Positions 7,893-15,255 of a DNA stretch of 64,000 bases are shown piece by piece (the stretch's first letter is position 1; the number at the start of each line of letters is the position of its first letter). The notes under the pieces were generated by a model, which saw nothing but the letters and a program-made list of their open reading frames with translations, was not told where the DNA came from and searched no databases. The stretch lies in contig NZ_CP070353.1 of assembly GCF_016919405.1 (NCBI RefSeq), positions 496,001 through 560,000 on the forward strand, written 5' to 3'. The translations under genes were made by a program, and so were the position numbers. This DNA comes from Ensifer sp. PDNC004. GTDB taxonomy: Bacteria; Pseudomonadota; Alphaproteobacteria; Rhizobiales; Rhizobiaceae.

Positions 7893-8690
7893 GTGACCAA
7901 GCAGGACAAACCGCTGAATTCGATGGGGCTACCCGTCAGAATCCAATCCGTTCGAGAGGCGATGGGGTACTTCGACGAGAACCCGATACTGACGGGCAAC
8001 AAGACTTTTGCCGAAGTGGAGGCGCCGCGCGGTGAGAAAGCACGCTTCAAGCATCCGCCGCCGAGCGAACTTATGAGCGGTGATTTTCGCAAGGCGCCGA
8101 TTCCCTATCGCGGTACGCTGACGGATACGACGAGGTTCCACAACAACGATCGAGTGTTGCCAGCCGACCGCCTCAAACCGACCGGTGCTCGCGACAAGCT
8201 CTCGGACAACATTGCCGAACGTTTGAAGCGTGATCTTCAGCAGAGGTTCAAGCTCAGTGAATATCAAGCGGCTGCTATCGTCGGAAACCTTGATCACGAA
8301 AGTGGCGGGTTTCGATACCACCAGGAGGTCGGTGTGGGCGACAGAGGCGGCGCCGGCTGGGCTCAGTGGACCGGGGATAGGCGCGACGCGTTCAAAAAAT
8401 ATAGCGAAGACCTCGATCCGAAATCTTATGAGGCCAATTACGGTTATCTGGAGAAGGAACTCACGGACGAAAACTGGGGTGAGTTCATGAATGCGCTCTA
8501 TCAGACTGATGATCTTGAATCGGCAACGAAACTCGTGTCGGACAAATTTCTCGCTCCGAACAAGGATAAGGCGCACGCAGACAGGCGGCAGTATGCGGCT
8601 GCAAACGCGATGAAGCTGCCCGACCACGAAAACGACGTGCCCCACGATCATCGCCCTTGGAAGACACCGATACCCCGGGCGCGCCCATGA
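7893..8690 (+). CDS. Phage tail-lysozyme-domain protein, putative peptidoglycan hydrolase effector
   Basis: A 265-residue protein from GTG 7893 (GAGAGG site; a weaker TTG at 7848 is in frame). It has no signal peptide. The N-terminal 110 residues are of unknown type. Residues of about 120-200 match the phage tail-lysozyme family: LSEYQAAAIVGNLDHESGGF with the expected catalytic Glu in HES, then GAGWAQWTGDRRDAF. The C-terminal tail is Pro/His-rich. Known members cleave cell-wall glycan. It sits directly behind the capsid terminator and upstream of an exported two-domain protein, which suggests a hydrolase with a periplasmic protector. That pairing is inference. Confidence 0.72.
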   Translation: MTKQDKPLNSMGLPVRIQSVREAMGYFDENPILTGNKTFAEVEAPRGEKARFKHPPPSELMSGDFRKAPIPYRGTLTDTTRFHNNDRVLPADRLKPTGARDKLSDNIAERLKRDLQQRFKLSEYQAAAIVGNLDHESGGFRYHQEVGVGDRGGAGWAQWTGDRRDAFKKYSEDLDPKSYEANYGYLEKELTDENWGEFMNALYQTDDLESATKLVSDKFLAPNKDKAHADRRQYAAANAMKLPDHENDVPHDHRPWKTPIPRARP

Positions 8691-8743
8691 CGCGATCGGT
8701 CGGGCGTTGCCCTTGATGGTTGTGGACGCCTGCGATGGGAAAG

Positions 8744-8772
8744 CTTGCGTGTGTTCGCTAAATGTTCTATTT
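8744..8772 (+). promoter_or_regulatory. SOS-type promoter: -35/-10 with LexA box in the spacer
   Basis: CTTGCG (8744-8749), a 17-base spacer and CTATTT (8767-8772) match the rhizobial CTTGAC-N17-CTATAT pattern. The spacer holds GTTCGCTAAATGTTC (8753-8767), a perfect alphaproteobacterial LexA site GTTC-N7-GTTC. LexA bound there would block RNA polymerase. The start site would be near 8779, about 107 bases before the coding start at 8886. Confidence 0.72.
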
Positions 8773-8885
8773 TCCGGAAGTTGAATTTTGTCGATTGTCC
8801 CACTGCTTCAGGTGGCGTTTCTTCGCACCGGACCAAGCGAAAGAGCTTGCCGGACCGAGATGCAGATAGTGTCCGAGGAGGGGCC

Positions 8886-10001
8886 TTGTTCAGATCTCTG
8901 TTGGCGGCTTTGGCTGTTTTCACCGCAATCGGCTTTACGTCACCCGTCGCGGCCTCGCCCGAGGCGGAGCGGATACTTGAAGCATTCCTGAGCTGCAAGC
9001 CGACGTTCTTTGACGTGCTGAAGAGCGAGCGCGCAGCATTTGGGCCTGTGAAGATCGAGGTGTTCGATGATACGGGTACGACGGCGCTTCACCCGGATCG
9101 AGGCAAGCTCACCTATGAACGCGTGACCTTTGGCCGGCCGCTTAAGGTCGGACCTTTCACGTTGCTGCGTTACGATCAGGATCGGTTCGTGGAAAGCGCA
9201 CAGCCGAGCCTAACTGAATGGGGCTTTGGGGTGGCGGAGGCTCCGGAAGCGGTAGCGCAACTCATCAATGCGCGGCTTGGAACACGCTACGAGCAGGAAG
9301 AGGGATTGGAGACATGGCTCGATCAGTCGCTGGCCGAGCCATTCTCTGTGAGTGGTCTGCGGATCGAAGCCGACTATCGGACAGGCGCTCGCCAGGCTCT
9401 TGTTTTCTGCGAGATGCGGACGGATGACGCCCGTCGCATTTCCATGCCGGTGCCGATGGAGCTTTTCGGGCCGCCGCAGATCGGCGGTCCACCGCTGGTC
9501 GATCAGGATCGGCTCATGAAGGCGTTTCTCGCTTGCAGCGATGATTTCTTCGAGGCGCTGAAGGTCGAGAAAGCTGCCTTCGGCCCCGTCAAGGCGACCA
9601 CCCGGAAGGTCAGAGACAACACGCCAGGATCTGGAGGAACGGTTGTGCGCGTAGATTTCCCCTGGATCGTTCACGCTTGGGGCATGCGGCTTAAAGGCTA
9701 CGAGCGGCGTATCGGCCAACGGGCGCGCAAAGGGACGACCACATGGAGCCTTCACGTAGAGGAGAGCCCACGTGTGGTGGCATTTGTCATAGAAGGCAGG
9801 ACAGAAAGTGTGAACGTCGACGGCCAATGGATCGTCAACCTGAACGAGGAGGAGAACGGTGGATATGCACCCGCAAAGACTTTCGCCGTTGCCGACGATA
9901 AGCCGGACGGTAGCGTTCTTTCCTGCTCTCGCCGCGATGCCTTGGACGATGCTGCAGGCGAAATGTCCGATCCCCACAGGCTTTTCAACGTAGTGCCTTA
10001 A
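8886..10001 (+). CDS. Exported protein with two copies of a novel two-Cys domain
   Basis: A 371-residue protein from TTG 8886, chosen because GAGGAGGGG lies just upstream and a signal peptide follows at once (FRSLLAALAVFTAIGF, cleavage near VAAS). The mature protein has two repeats. Each starts with FLxC...FF (LSCKPTFFDVL; LACSDDFFEAL), then KxAAFGPVK, a G-x-L-x-x-Y segment and a C-terminal Cys (FCEMR; LSCSRR) before P..xLF. One disulfide per domain is likely. Related domains are at 10236, 12981 and 13588. It has its own LexA-box promoter. Periplasmic protection against the upstream hydrolase is my inference; a superinfection or lysis role is possible. Confidence 0.75.
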   Translation: MFRSLLAALAVFTAIGFTSPVAASPEAERILEAFLSCKPTFFDVLKSERAAFGPVKIEVFDDTGTTALHPDRGKLTYERVTFGRPLKVGPFTLLRYDQDRFVESAQPSLTEWGFGVAEAPEAVAQLINARLGTRYEQEEGLETWLDQSLAEPFSVSGLRIEADYRTGARQALVFCEMRTDDARRISMPVPMELFGPPQIGGPPLVDQDRLMKAFLACSDDFFEALKVEKAAFGPVKATTRKVRDNTPGSGGTVVRVDFPWIVHAWGMRLKGYERRIGQRARKGTTTWSLHVEESPRVVAFVIEGRTESVNVDGQWIVNLNEEENGGYAPAKTFAVADDKPDGSVLSCSRRDALDDAAGEMSDPHRLFNVVP

Positions 10002-10007
10002 GGTTCG

Positions 10008-10120
10008 ATCTTCGTCACCTGCATGCCCCACGCCAACGTGGCGCCGCTCCGCTACGCCGTCTCGCAAGGCGGTGAGCGCAACACCATCGTGGCCGCCGCC
10101 GGCTACTATGAAAGGCCGGT
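10008..10120 (+). pseudogene. Decayed fragment of the major capsid gene (copy 2)
   Basis: Translated, it still reads ANVAPLRYAVSQGGERNTIV, matching the capsid gene around 7385-7495 with many substitutions. It begins a few bases after the stop of the two-domain gene and runs out before the next signal-peptide ORF. It shares TCTTCGTCACC and the TACTATGA stretch with the copy at 10871 more closely than with the intact gene, suggesting a common intermediate. Confidence 0.75.
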
Positions 10121-10235
10121 TCTACGACTAATGCGTGCGATTTCGGTCTGCAAACACGCAGTCGGCATTGTTGAGGCGCTGTGCAATACAGCTTGGATTG
10201 TAGCGAAGGGCGCTCGGCGTCGGTGGGAGGAAACG

Positions 10236-10874
10236 TTGCTTCAAGTGATGGTGACGGCTTTGGTTGTCCTGTGGTTTACGGGTTTTGCGTCACCGGCCGC
10301 CGCTTGAGCAGAGCGAGCCGTTGAAGCCTTGCTTGCCTGCGACACCAATTTCTTCCAGGTGTTGAGCCGCGAGCGGGCGGCCTTTCGCTCTCGGGAAGTC
10401 AGGACAATCTTTCCAGAGAATCAGCGCATCGACATTGTTAAGTTGGATCCGCCAGTGGAGGTGCTTGGCCTTCGCCTTACCGGCTACCGGCAGCAGACAG
10501 GCTTTTGCTATGGCCCGCGGCCGACCTCTTTTGAATGGGGGTTTCAGGTTGATGAAACGCCTGCGGGCACTGTGCTCGCCCTTCGGGACCATTTTCCCGA
10601 AGGCTTTGAAGGCAGCGATGAGTCGCTGAGGGCGTTAAAGTTCCCGGTGCAAACCCAGAAAAACTTCTATGTTTCCAAGCCGCTGCCGGCCGGGGAAACC
10701 GGCGCCGATTTGCACTGCTCTGTGTAGCGAGCGAACCTCGACAACATCTGGGCGCTGCCGGATGTCGTCAACCCGTTTTCCGAGGAATGGGACACCAAGG
10801 GCCGATGGTGGGCGCGGATCTTTGACTGGTTTCTCGTCCGAGGACGCGAGATTCAGGATCTCGTCGCTGGGTGA
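10236..10874 (+). pseudogene. Two-Cys-domain exported protein gene with two in-frame stops
   Basis: GGGAGG precedes TTG 10236. Twenty-three residues of signal peptide (VMVTALVVLWFTGFASPAAA) end at TGA 10305-10307. The same frame continues with AERAVEALLACDTNFFQVLS, GLRLTGYRQ, EWGFQV and the terminal Cys (LHCSV), then TAG 10725-10727. It resumes with NIWALPDVVNPF, the C-terminal P-D-x-x-x-F motif of the family, and ends at TGA 10872-10874 inside the next capsid fragment. This is therefore a nonsense-mutated member of the family. Confidence 0.8.
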
Positions 10875-11272
10875 TGCAGACGGGCTACCAGAACGGCGCC
10901 AACTTCCGCCACGTCTCGGTTTCTCGCTTCAAGTGAAATCGGTCTTCGTCACCTTCATGTCCGACGCCAACGTGGCGCCGTTCCGCTACGCTGTTTCGCA
11001 AGGCGGCGAGCGCAACACGATCGTGGCGACTGCCGACTACTATGAGGGCCCGTTCGGCACTGTGATGATCCACCCGAACCGGGTGCAGGCGGGCAGTGCC
11101 AAGCTCGCGCGCAACGCCTCCTTCCTCTGGCTGCGCGGCATCCAGGAGGACAAGGCGGTGGCCAAGACTGGCGACGTCGACAAGGGCGTGATCATCGGCG
11201 AGGGCACGCTGAAGGTGCGCAACGAAAAGGGCCTCGGCGTTGCGGCGGGCCTGTTCGGCTTAATGCTGCACG
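10871..11272 (+). pseudogene. 3' fragment of the major capsid gene (copy 3)
   Basis: Closely matches the intact capsid gene from 7310 to its end (VMQTGYQNGANFRHVS through GVIIGEGTLKV and NEKGLGVAA). The junction around 10920-10940 is scrambled and shifts the frame, and 24 bases (TACTTCCTCGACACC...) are missing in frame at about 11118. Similarity runs on through the post-capsid hairpin to about 11380. It has no start codon context and no N-terminal two thirds, so it cannot make coat protein. Confidence 0.85.
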
Positions 11273-11329
11273 CTGATTGGAGGACACTCTCCCTCGCAGG
11301 CGTGATCCCGGCCGCAGTGTTGGCAGCGT

Positions 11330-11356
11330 GAGTGGCTTCAAGGAGCCGCTCTTGTT
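11330..11356 (+). terminator. Decayed copy of the post-capsid hairpin
   Basis: GAGTGGCT / AGCCGCTC keeps the 8-bp stem with one G-T pair around TCAAGG, then TTGTT. It corresponds base for base to 7791-7817. Confidence 0.5.
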
Positions 11357-11439
11357 CGACGGCGCTCCCGTGGCCCCGCAAGTGGCACATAGAGCGCTGC
11401 CCCAGTGGTGGCGGTGGACGCCTGCGATTGATCGAGGCA

Positions 11440-11468
11440 GCTGCGTACGTCCGCTAAATGTTCTCCGG
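11440..11468 (+). promoter_or_regulatory. Relic of the LexA-box promoter
   Basis: GCTGCG-N17-CTCCGG aligns to the promoter at 8744-8772. The LexA box reads GTCCGCTAAATGTTC, one base off consensus, and the -10 is destroyed. It shares the flanking GTGGACGCCTGCGAT with 8721-8735. Confidence 0.6.
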
Positions 11469-11609
11469 TGACGAGAGCCCATTCGCGCAGGTCATGACCC
11501 TGCGAGCCAGAACCTTCAGCTTGCAGATACTCGGCGCGGGCCGGGCAGAAACGTCAAACGGCGGACTTCGGTCCGAACGTAATCGAAACATCTAACGGAG
11601 GAGCCCCTG

Positions 11610-12791
11610 ATGGCCGAGCCGACTTCAAAGTTTCAGCCGGAGTCGCTGGATTTCATCGCCCGCAACGCGCGCGTCGCGGACCATGTAACAAAGATACTGG
11701 GTGTATCTCCGAGGGCGGTTTCAGGCGCACTTGCGAACGAGTACGACACCCGCCACAACAACAGCTTGCTCGCGAGCTGGTCTGGAGCGCCCGTGCAGTG
11801 GCTAGGGGATGTCTTCGCCAAGAGAAATTACTTTGGTGGCGTTGACCATGAAGCGCTCGAGGAGAGCTACCTTCGAACGAAAGATCTGCCCCTTCCGGAA
11901 GGTGAAGCCGGCAAGTTCTGGGACAAATTTAGTCACACCTACAGTCCCAGTGAAATTGATGTTGGCCCCGGAAACATCGACCTTAATACCGCTATCGATC
12001 TCTTGCAGGATTACTCAACGGAAAATCCCGACGATGACCCGCTCCGCTTAAAGCGCTACGTTGGACATTATGATCGATTACGTGACGATTTGCTCGACAA
12101 CGAAAAGCCAGAGGCGAGCGTCGCGATCGCCGGATTGAAAATACGTAACGCCGATCGCTATTTTGCCAGCGAGGACGAGGCGGCCTGGAACCGCCTATCT
12201 CCCGACGAGCAGGATGCACTGCGCGTCATGTACTACAAGATGAGACCGGACAGCCTCTCAAGGAACATTGCCGCAAGCAAAGCCAAAGCAAAGGCGGAGG
12301 GGCGGCAGTTTAACTTCAACCCGTACGGGGATGGCGGCGAGCAGCATCTGAACAACGTCGATGGGATCAAGAATGCGATGAACGTGGGGCGCATCCAGGG
12401 CGAAAATGTTGTGCCTTACATTCCCGAGGACGAACTGGTAAAAACGCCTTCGATGAGAGGACCGGTCGTCCTGCGAGGCGCCTGGCAAGGGCCGGAGAGA
12501 CCAAATCCGGAATTTACCTACGATGGACGCGCAGCCGTTTCCACGGCGCGCGGTGAACTGGCTCCCTACCGCGGCTTCGATACTCCCAAGGAACGGCAGG
12601 CGTTGGAACGAAAGGCGCCGCCGCCTTCTTTGGAACGCCTTCATGACAAGCGAGACGCGCTGCAAATGTGGCCGACCAGACGGGCGCCATCTATGACAGC
12701 GCCGCCAGTTTCAGGTCTCCAACGATATTGGCAGGACAGGATGCCGACTCGAGGTAGCCTTTTCGACGCGGTGCGGAATTGGTTTGAGTGA
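11610..12791 (+). CDS. Putative lysozyme-like effector
   Basis: A 393-residue protein with a strong site (GGAGGAG) before ATG 11610 and no signal peptide. Residues of about 30-55 (ILGVSPRAVSGALANEYDTR) resemble the N-terminal helix pair of lysozyme-like hydrolases, with Glu in NEYD as the candidate catalytic residue. Residues of about 145-215 (AIDLLQDY, VAIAGLKIRNADRYF, LSPDEQDALRVMYYK) fit the rest of such a fold. The C-terminal 180 residues are Pro/Arg-rich and unknown, ending SLFDAVRNWFE. It is followed by two exported two-Cys-domain genes, mirroring the 7893/8886 pair. The enzymatic assignment is moderate to weak. Confidence 0.55.
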   Translation: MAEPTSKFQPESLDFIARNARVADHVTKILGVSPRAVSGALANEYDTRHNNSLLASWSGAPVQWLGDVFAKRNYFGGVDHEALEESYLRTKDLPLPEGEAGKFWDKFSHTYSPSEIDVGPGNIDLNTAIDLLQDYSTENPDDDPLRLKRYVGHYDRLRDDLLDNEKPEASVAIAGLKIRNADRYFASEDEAAWNRLSPDEQDALRVMYYKMRPDSLSRNIAASKAKAKAEGRQFNFNPYGDGGEQHLNNVDGIKNAMNVGRIQGENVVPYIPEDELVKTPSMRGPVVLRGAWQGPERPNPEFTYDGRAAVSTARGELAPYRGFDTPKERQALERKAPPPSLERLHDKRDALQMWPTRRAPSMTAPPVSGLQRYWQDRMPTRGSLFDAVRNWFE

Positions 12792-12868
12792 TTTCGTCAA
12801 AGGCGTTGCGGCCGTGTTTGCGTCGCGTTACGCCCCTGTTTGAAGATTCATGCGAAGCCGGCGTGTCT

Positions 12869-12897
12869 CTTGCGCGTGTTCTTGTAATGTTCTACAA
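12869..12897 (+). promoter_or_regulatory. SOS-type promoter with LexA box in the spacer
   Basis: CTTGCG (12869-12874), N17 and CTACAA (12892-12897). The spacer holds GTTCTTGTAATGTTC (12878-12892), again a perfect GTTC-N7-GTTC. Position and spacing are identical to the promoter at 8744, although the flanks differ. It drives 12981-13571 and probably 13588-14772. Confidence 0.72.
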
Positions 12898-12980
12898 GCA
12901 AAACGGGAAACGCTGTGTGGGCAAAATTCTTTTCATGGCGCCGCGGAGCGGTTTTGAACGGTGCATGGGGGTACTGGCTG

Positions 12981-13571
12981 ATGTTAATTCGTTGTTTCGC
13001 AATCGGTCTGGCCATGGCTGGCGCCATGGCGCATGCGATGCCGGCACTGGCGAGCGGTGAGGGTCTTGGCGCGCAGAAGGCTTTCGACGCCTTCCTGGGC
13101 TGCAAGCCGGAGTTCTTCGCCGTGCTGCGGACCGAGAGGGCAGCATTCGGCGCAAGCGAGGTCGTTTCACCCGCGCCCGATCTTGCTGTCGAGGGTATGA
13201 TGGAAACGGCCAGGGTAAGCTTTGCCGCACCGGTCGACATCAATGGAATTCGTCTTCTGAAGTACACACAGATGAAAGCCAGCGGTGAACCGGAGGCCTG
13301 GTGGTGGGGGTTCGTCACCGACCGAGCGCCGAGAGACCTCATCGACGCCATTCGTGGTCGGGAGCCGACGGCAGAGTTCATCGTTCAGGAGAACATGATC
13401 TTCCGCGTGATCGAAGAGGGAAATGTCCCGGGGGGCACGGCATCGGCGCGGACGATGATGATCAATGCGACGGAAAATCCGAATGAATCTCTCGTCTTGT
13501 GCATCGTCACGTCAGACCTGATGGATGGCTTAAAGACGCTGCCCGATGCCGCAGATCTGTTCAGGCAATAG
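12981..13571 (+). CDS. Exported single-domain member of the two-Cys family
   Basis: A 196-residue protein. ATG 12981 gives a clean signal peptide (MLIRCFAIGLAMAGAMAHAM, cleavage near ALASG). A GTG at 12915 is in frame but only about 11 bases from the predicted transcript start. The domain shows FLGCKPEFFAVL, RAAFGASEV, GIRLLKYTQ, WWWGF, the second Cys in LVLCIVTSDL and the ending LPDAADLFRQ. That ending is almost the same as in the next gene (FPDPEDLFRQ). It lies behind the lysozyme-like effector and carries its own LexA-box promoter. Confidence 0.75.
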   Translation: MLIRCFAIGLAMAGAMAHAMPALASGEGLGAQKAFDAFLGCKPEFFAVLRTERAAFGASEVVSPAPDLAVEGMMETARVSFAAPVDINGIRLLKYTQMKASGEPEAWWWGFVTDRAPRDLIDAIRGREPTAEFIVQENMIFRVIEEGNVPGGTASARTMMINATENPNESLVLCIVTSDLMDGLKTLPDAADLFRQ

Positions 13572-13587
13572 GCTCCAGGAGCGGAAA

Positions 13588-14772
13588 GTGAAAGCGCAGG
13601 TCTTCAGCTTTGTCAGTTTCATACGCATTCTGACGCTCTGTACCTTGATCGGGTCCGCACCCGCTGCCGCAGAGGCTCAGCGCGCGAAGGTCGAGGAGGT
13701 GTTCGATGCCTTTCTGACCTGCAAGGTCGAATTCTTCAATCTCCTGGCCGGCGCTCACATGGACTTTCCGGCGAAGGAGTTCCGAGTGCATGAGGATTAT
13801 GTAGGCCCTGTCTGGCAGGACCTGCGCGGCGTAACCTTTTCCGCCCAGGTAAATGTCGATGGCGTGCCTCTCACGGGCTACATGCAGCGACATACCGAGG
13901 CTGCGGGCGGCCCTGGCCTGACCTGGGGATTCGTCGCGAACCGGAAAGCGGCTGATGTCGCCAAGATGATCGAGGCGCGCCTTTCCGGCGCTCGGTTTGA
14001 GAACGGCGTACGTGGTTTTGAGCTGCGCCTCGAGCCTGGCTCTTCCGAGCCAAAGTCCGGGACACGAGCCGGGGAAGGCTATCGGAGCCTGTTTGTTCTC
14101 CAGGATGACCGGCCTGACCGTAGCCTGGTCCTGTGCAGCGCGAGCGAAGACATGATGCCGGAGCTGAAGACCGACGACAGGACCGGCCGGAAGCGGCTTC
14201 CGCCCACTACGAGCCTCTTCGTCTTGCCGAATACGGTGAACGAGGAGGATGTGCTTGAGGCGTTCTCCCGCTGCGATGCACAGTTTTTTGCGGTGCTCGG
14301 GCAGGCCAAGGCCCGTTTTGGACGGGTGAAGATCGAGCCGCTTTCGGTGACCGCGCCGGATGGTCGGACGGGCGAGGTATCGGGAAGTACCGTGACCTTT
14401 GCCGAGCCGATCAGAGCTTACGGGCTGGATCTGGCCGGGTACACCCAGATGCTGCACACGAGCGACGGCAAGCCTGTCGCCTTCTGGTGGGGGTTCCGTG
14501 CGCAGGAAGATGCGCGGCTTGCCGTCCATTGGCTCTCGACACGCGCCGAGATTCTCGGCCAGGCGCAGCGCACAGGTTGGGGCGAATGGGCGCTGGAGAC
14601 GCGCGCTCGCGCGAAGGCGGAAGGCGCCGCGGCGGAGGAACTCTCCTATCGCGTCTTCAAGGTGGAACGGTCGAACATGCCCCTGCTCAGCAATGTGCTT
14701 TGTGGCGCAACGGCCGACATGATGGGCGATATGACGGTCTTTCCCGATCCCGAAGACCTGTTCAGGCAGTGA
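13588..14772 (+). CDS. Exported two-domain member of the two-Cys family
   Basis: A 394-residue protein from GTG 13588 (CAGGAG site), 16 bases after the previous stop, so co-transcribed. Signal peptide FVSFIRILTLCTLIGSAPAA. Domain 1: FLTCKVEFFNLL, GVPLTGYMQ, TWGFVA, LVLCSASED. Domain 2: FSRCDAQFFAVL, FGRVKIE, GLDLAGYTQ, FWWGFRA, NVLCGAT, ending PDPEDLFRQ. Domain 2 resembles the single domain of 12981, suggesting tandem duplication and fusion. Expected to be periplasmic; binding partner unknown. Confidence 0.75.
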   Translation: MKAQVFSFVSFIRILTLCTLIGSAPAAAEAQRAKVEEVFDAFLTCKVEFFNLLAGAHMDFPAKEFRVHEDYVGPVWQDLRGVTFSAQVNVDGVPLTGYMQRHTEAAGGPGLTWGFVANRKAADVAKMIEARLSGARFENGVRGFELRLEPGSSEPKSGTRAGEGYRSLFVLQDDRPDRSLVLCSASEDMMPELKTDDRTGRKRLPPTTSLFVLPNTVNEEDVLEAFSRCDAQFFAVLGQAKARFGRVKIEPLSVTAPDGRTGEVSGSTVTFAEPIRAYGLDLAGYTQMLHTSDGKPVAFWWGFRAQEDARLAVHWLSTRAEILGQAQRTGWGEWALETRARAKAEGAAAEELSYRVFKVERSNMPLLSNVLCGATADMMGDMTVFPDPEDLFRQ

Positions 14773-15044
14773 GAACAGAGCTTAAGGTCGGGGTGTAACT
14801 GTCCCGCTGTTCGCCCACATGCTCCAGTTTGCGACGGGTCACCATGCCGGCCGGCACCGTCGATCGGCGCGGTTCTCTTCCCTTGAGCGAGAACGCACAT
14901 GCGAGCGGCAGCTTTCGCATCAGCTGTGACCGACACAGCCTGGCCCCATGCGGCCGAAGCACCAATGAACCCTTAGTGTTCGTGGATCTGGCGGCGCCAC
15001 CGAGTTGGCGGCTGCCCTCTCCTGATATGCACAATTCTTGCCAA
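14773..15044 (+). other. Intergenic region before the connector genes
   Basis: About 270 bases with no convincing gene; translations in all frames are Arg/Pro-rich and lack starts with good ribosome sites. No capsid-fragment similarity was seen. It ends in the strong hairpin at 15045-15072. Confidence 0.5.
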
Positions 15045-15072
15045 GGCGGCTCTTCGGAGCTGCCTCTTTTTT
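15045..15072 (+). terminator. Intrinsic terminator before the 55-residue phage gene
   Basis: GGCGGCTC-TTCG-GAGCTGCC (8 bp including one G-T) followed by TCTTTTTT. It resembles the post-capsid hairpin (CGGCTTCAAGGAGCCGCTCTT) and may be the original right end of the capsid transcript. Confidence 0.75.
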
Positions 15073-15084
15073 ATGGAGACATCG

Positions 15085-15252
15085 ATGTCCGAAGCAAAGA
15101 AACCCGTACCCGTCCGGCTCGTTTACGACGTTTGGTTCCGGGACGACGAACGTACGCCCGCCGGTGCTGTTGTTCCCGTCAGCCTCGATGAGGCCAAAGC
15201 GTTGATTTCAGCCGGCAAGGCCGAGCGCGCCGATCCGCTGCCGGGGGAGTGA
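15085..15252 (+). CDS. 55-residue phage protein between capsid and connector genes
   Basis: A short gene from ATG 15085, with GGAG six bases upstream and another in-frame ATG at 15073. The product begins MSEAKKPVPVRLVYDVWF and contains VPVSLDEAKALISAGKAERA. This pattern (basic start, a short beta stretch, then EAKALIxAGKAE) is common in small proteins next to head genes of tailed phages. The stop is four bases from the next start. Exact role unknown. Confidence 0.65.
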   Translation: MSEAKKPVPVRLVYDVWFRDDERTPAGAVVPVSLDEAKALISAGKAERADPLPGE

Positions 15253-15255
15253 GCC

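Larger units (their letters stand above)
11273..11609 (+). other. Intergenic scar: capsid downstream repeat, hairpin copy and relic SOS promoter
   Basis: This gene-free stretch is not random. 11273-11380 repeats the sequence after the intact capsid gene (7739-7840). 11408-11468 repeats the promoter region of the gene at 8886. 11469-11595 shows nothing recognisable before the GGAGGAG site (11597-11603) of the next gene. Confidence 0.7.

Noticed and set aside
10023..10307. 94-residue ORF starting in capsid fragment 2
   Set aside because: It is the chance continuation of a dead capsid fragment into the signal peptide of the next pseudogene, not a gene of its own.
10669..11331. 220-residue ORF over capsid fragment 3
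   Set aside because: Begins out of frame in the two-Cys pseudogene and only then enters the capsid frame; no ribosome site.
14829..15191. 120-residue ORF in the gap before the connector genes
   Set aside because: Crosses a strong terminator and overlaps the 55-residue phage gene in another frame; composition is non-protein-like.
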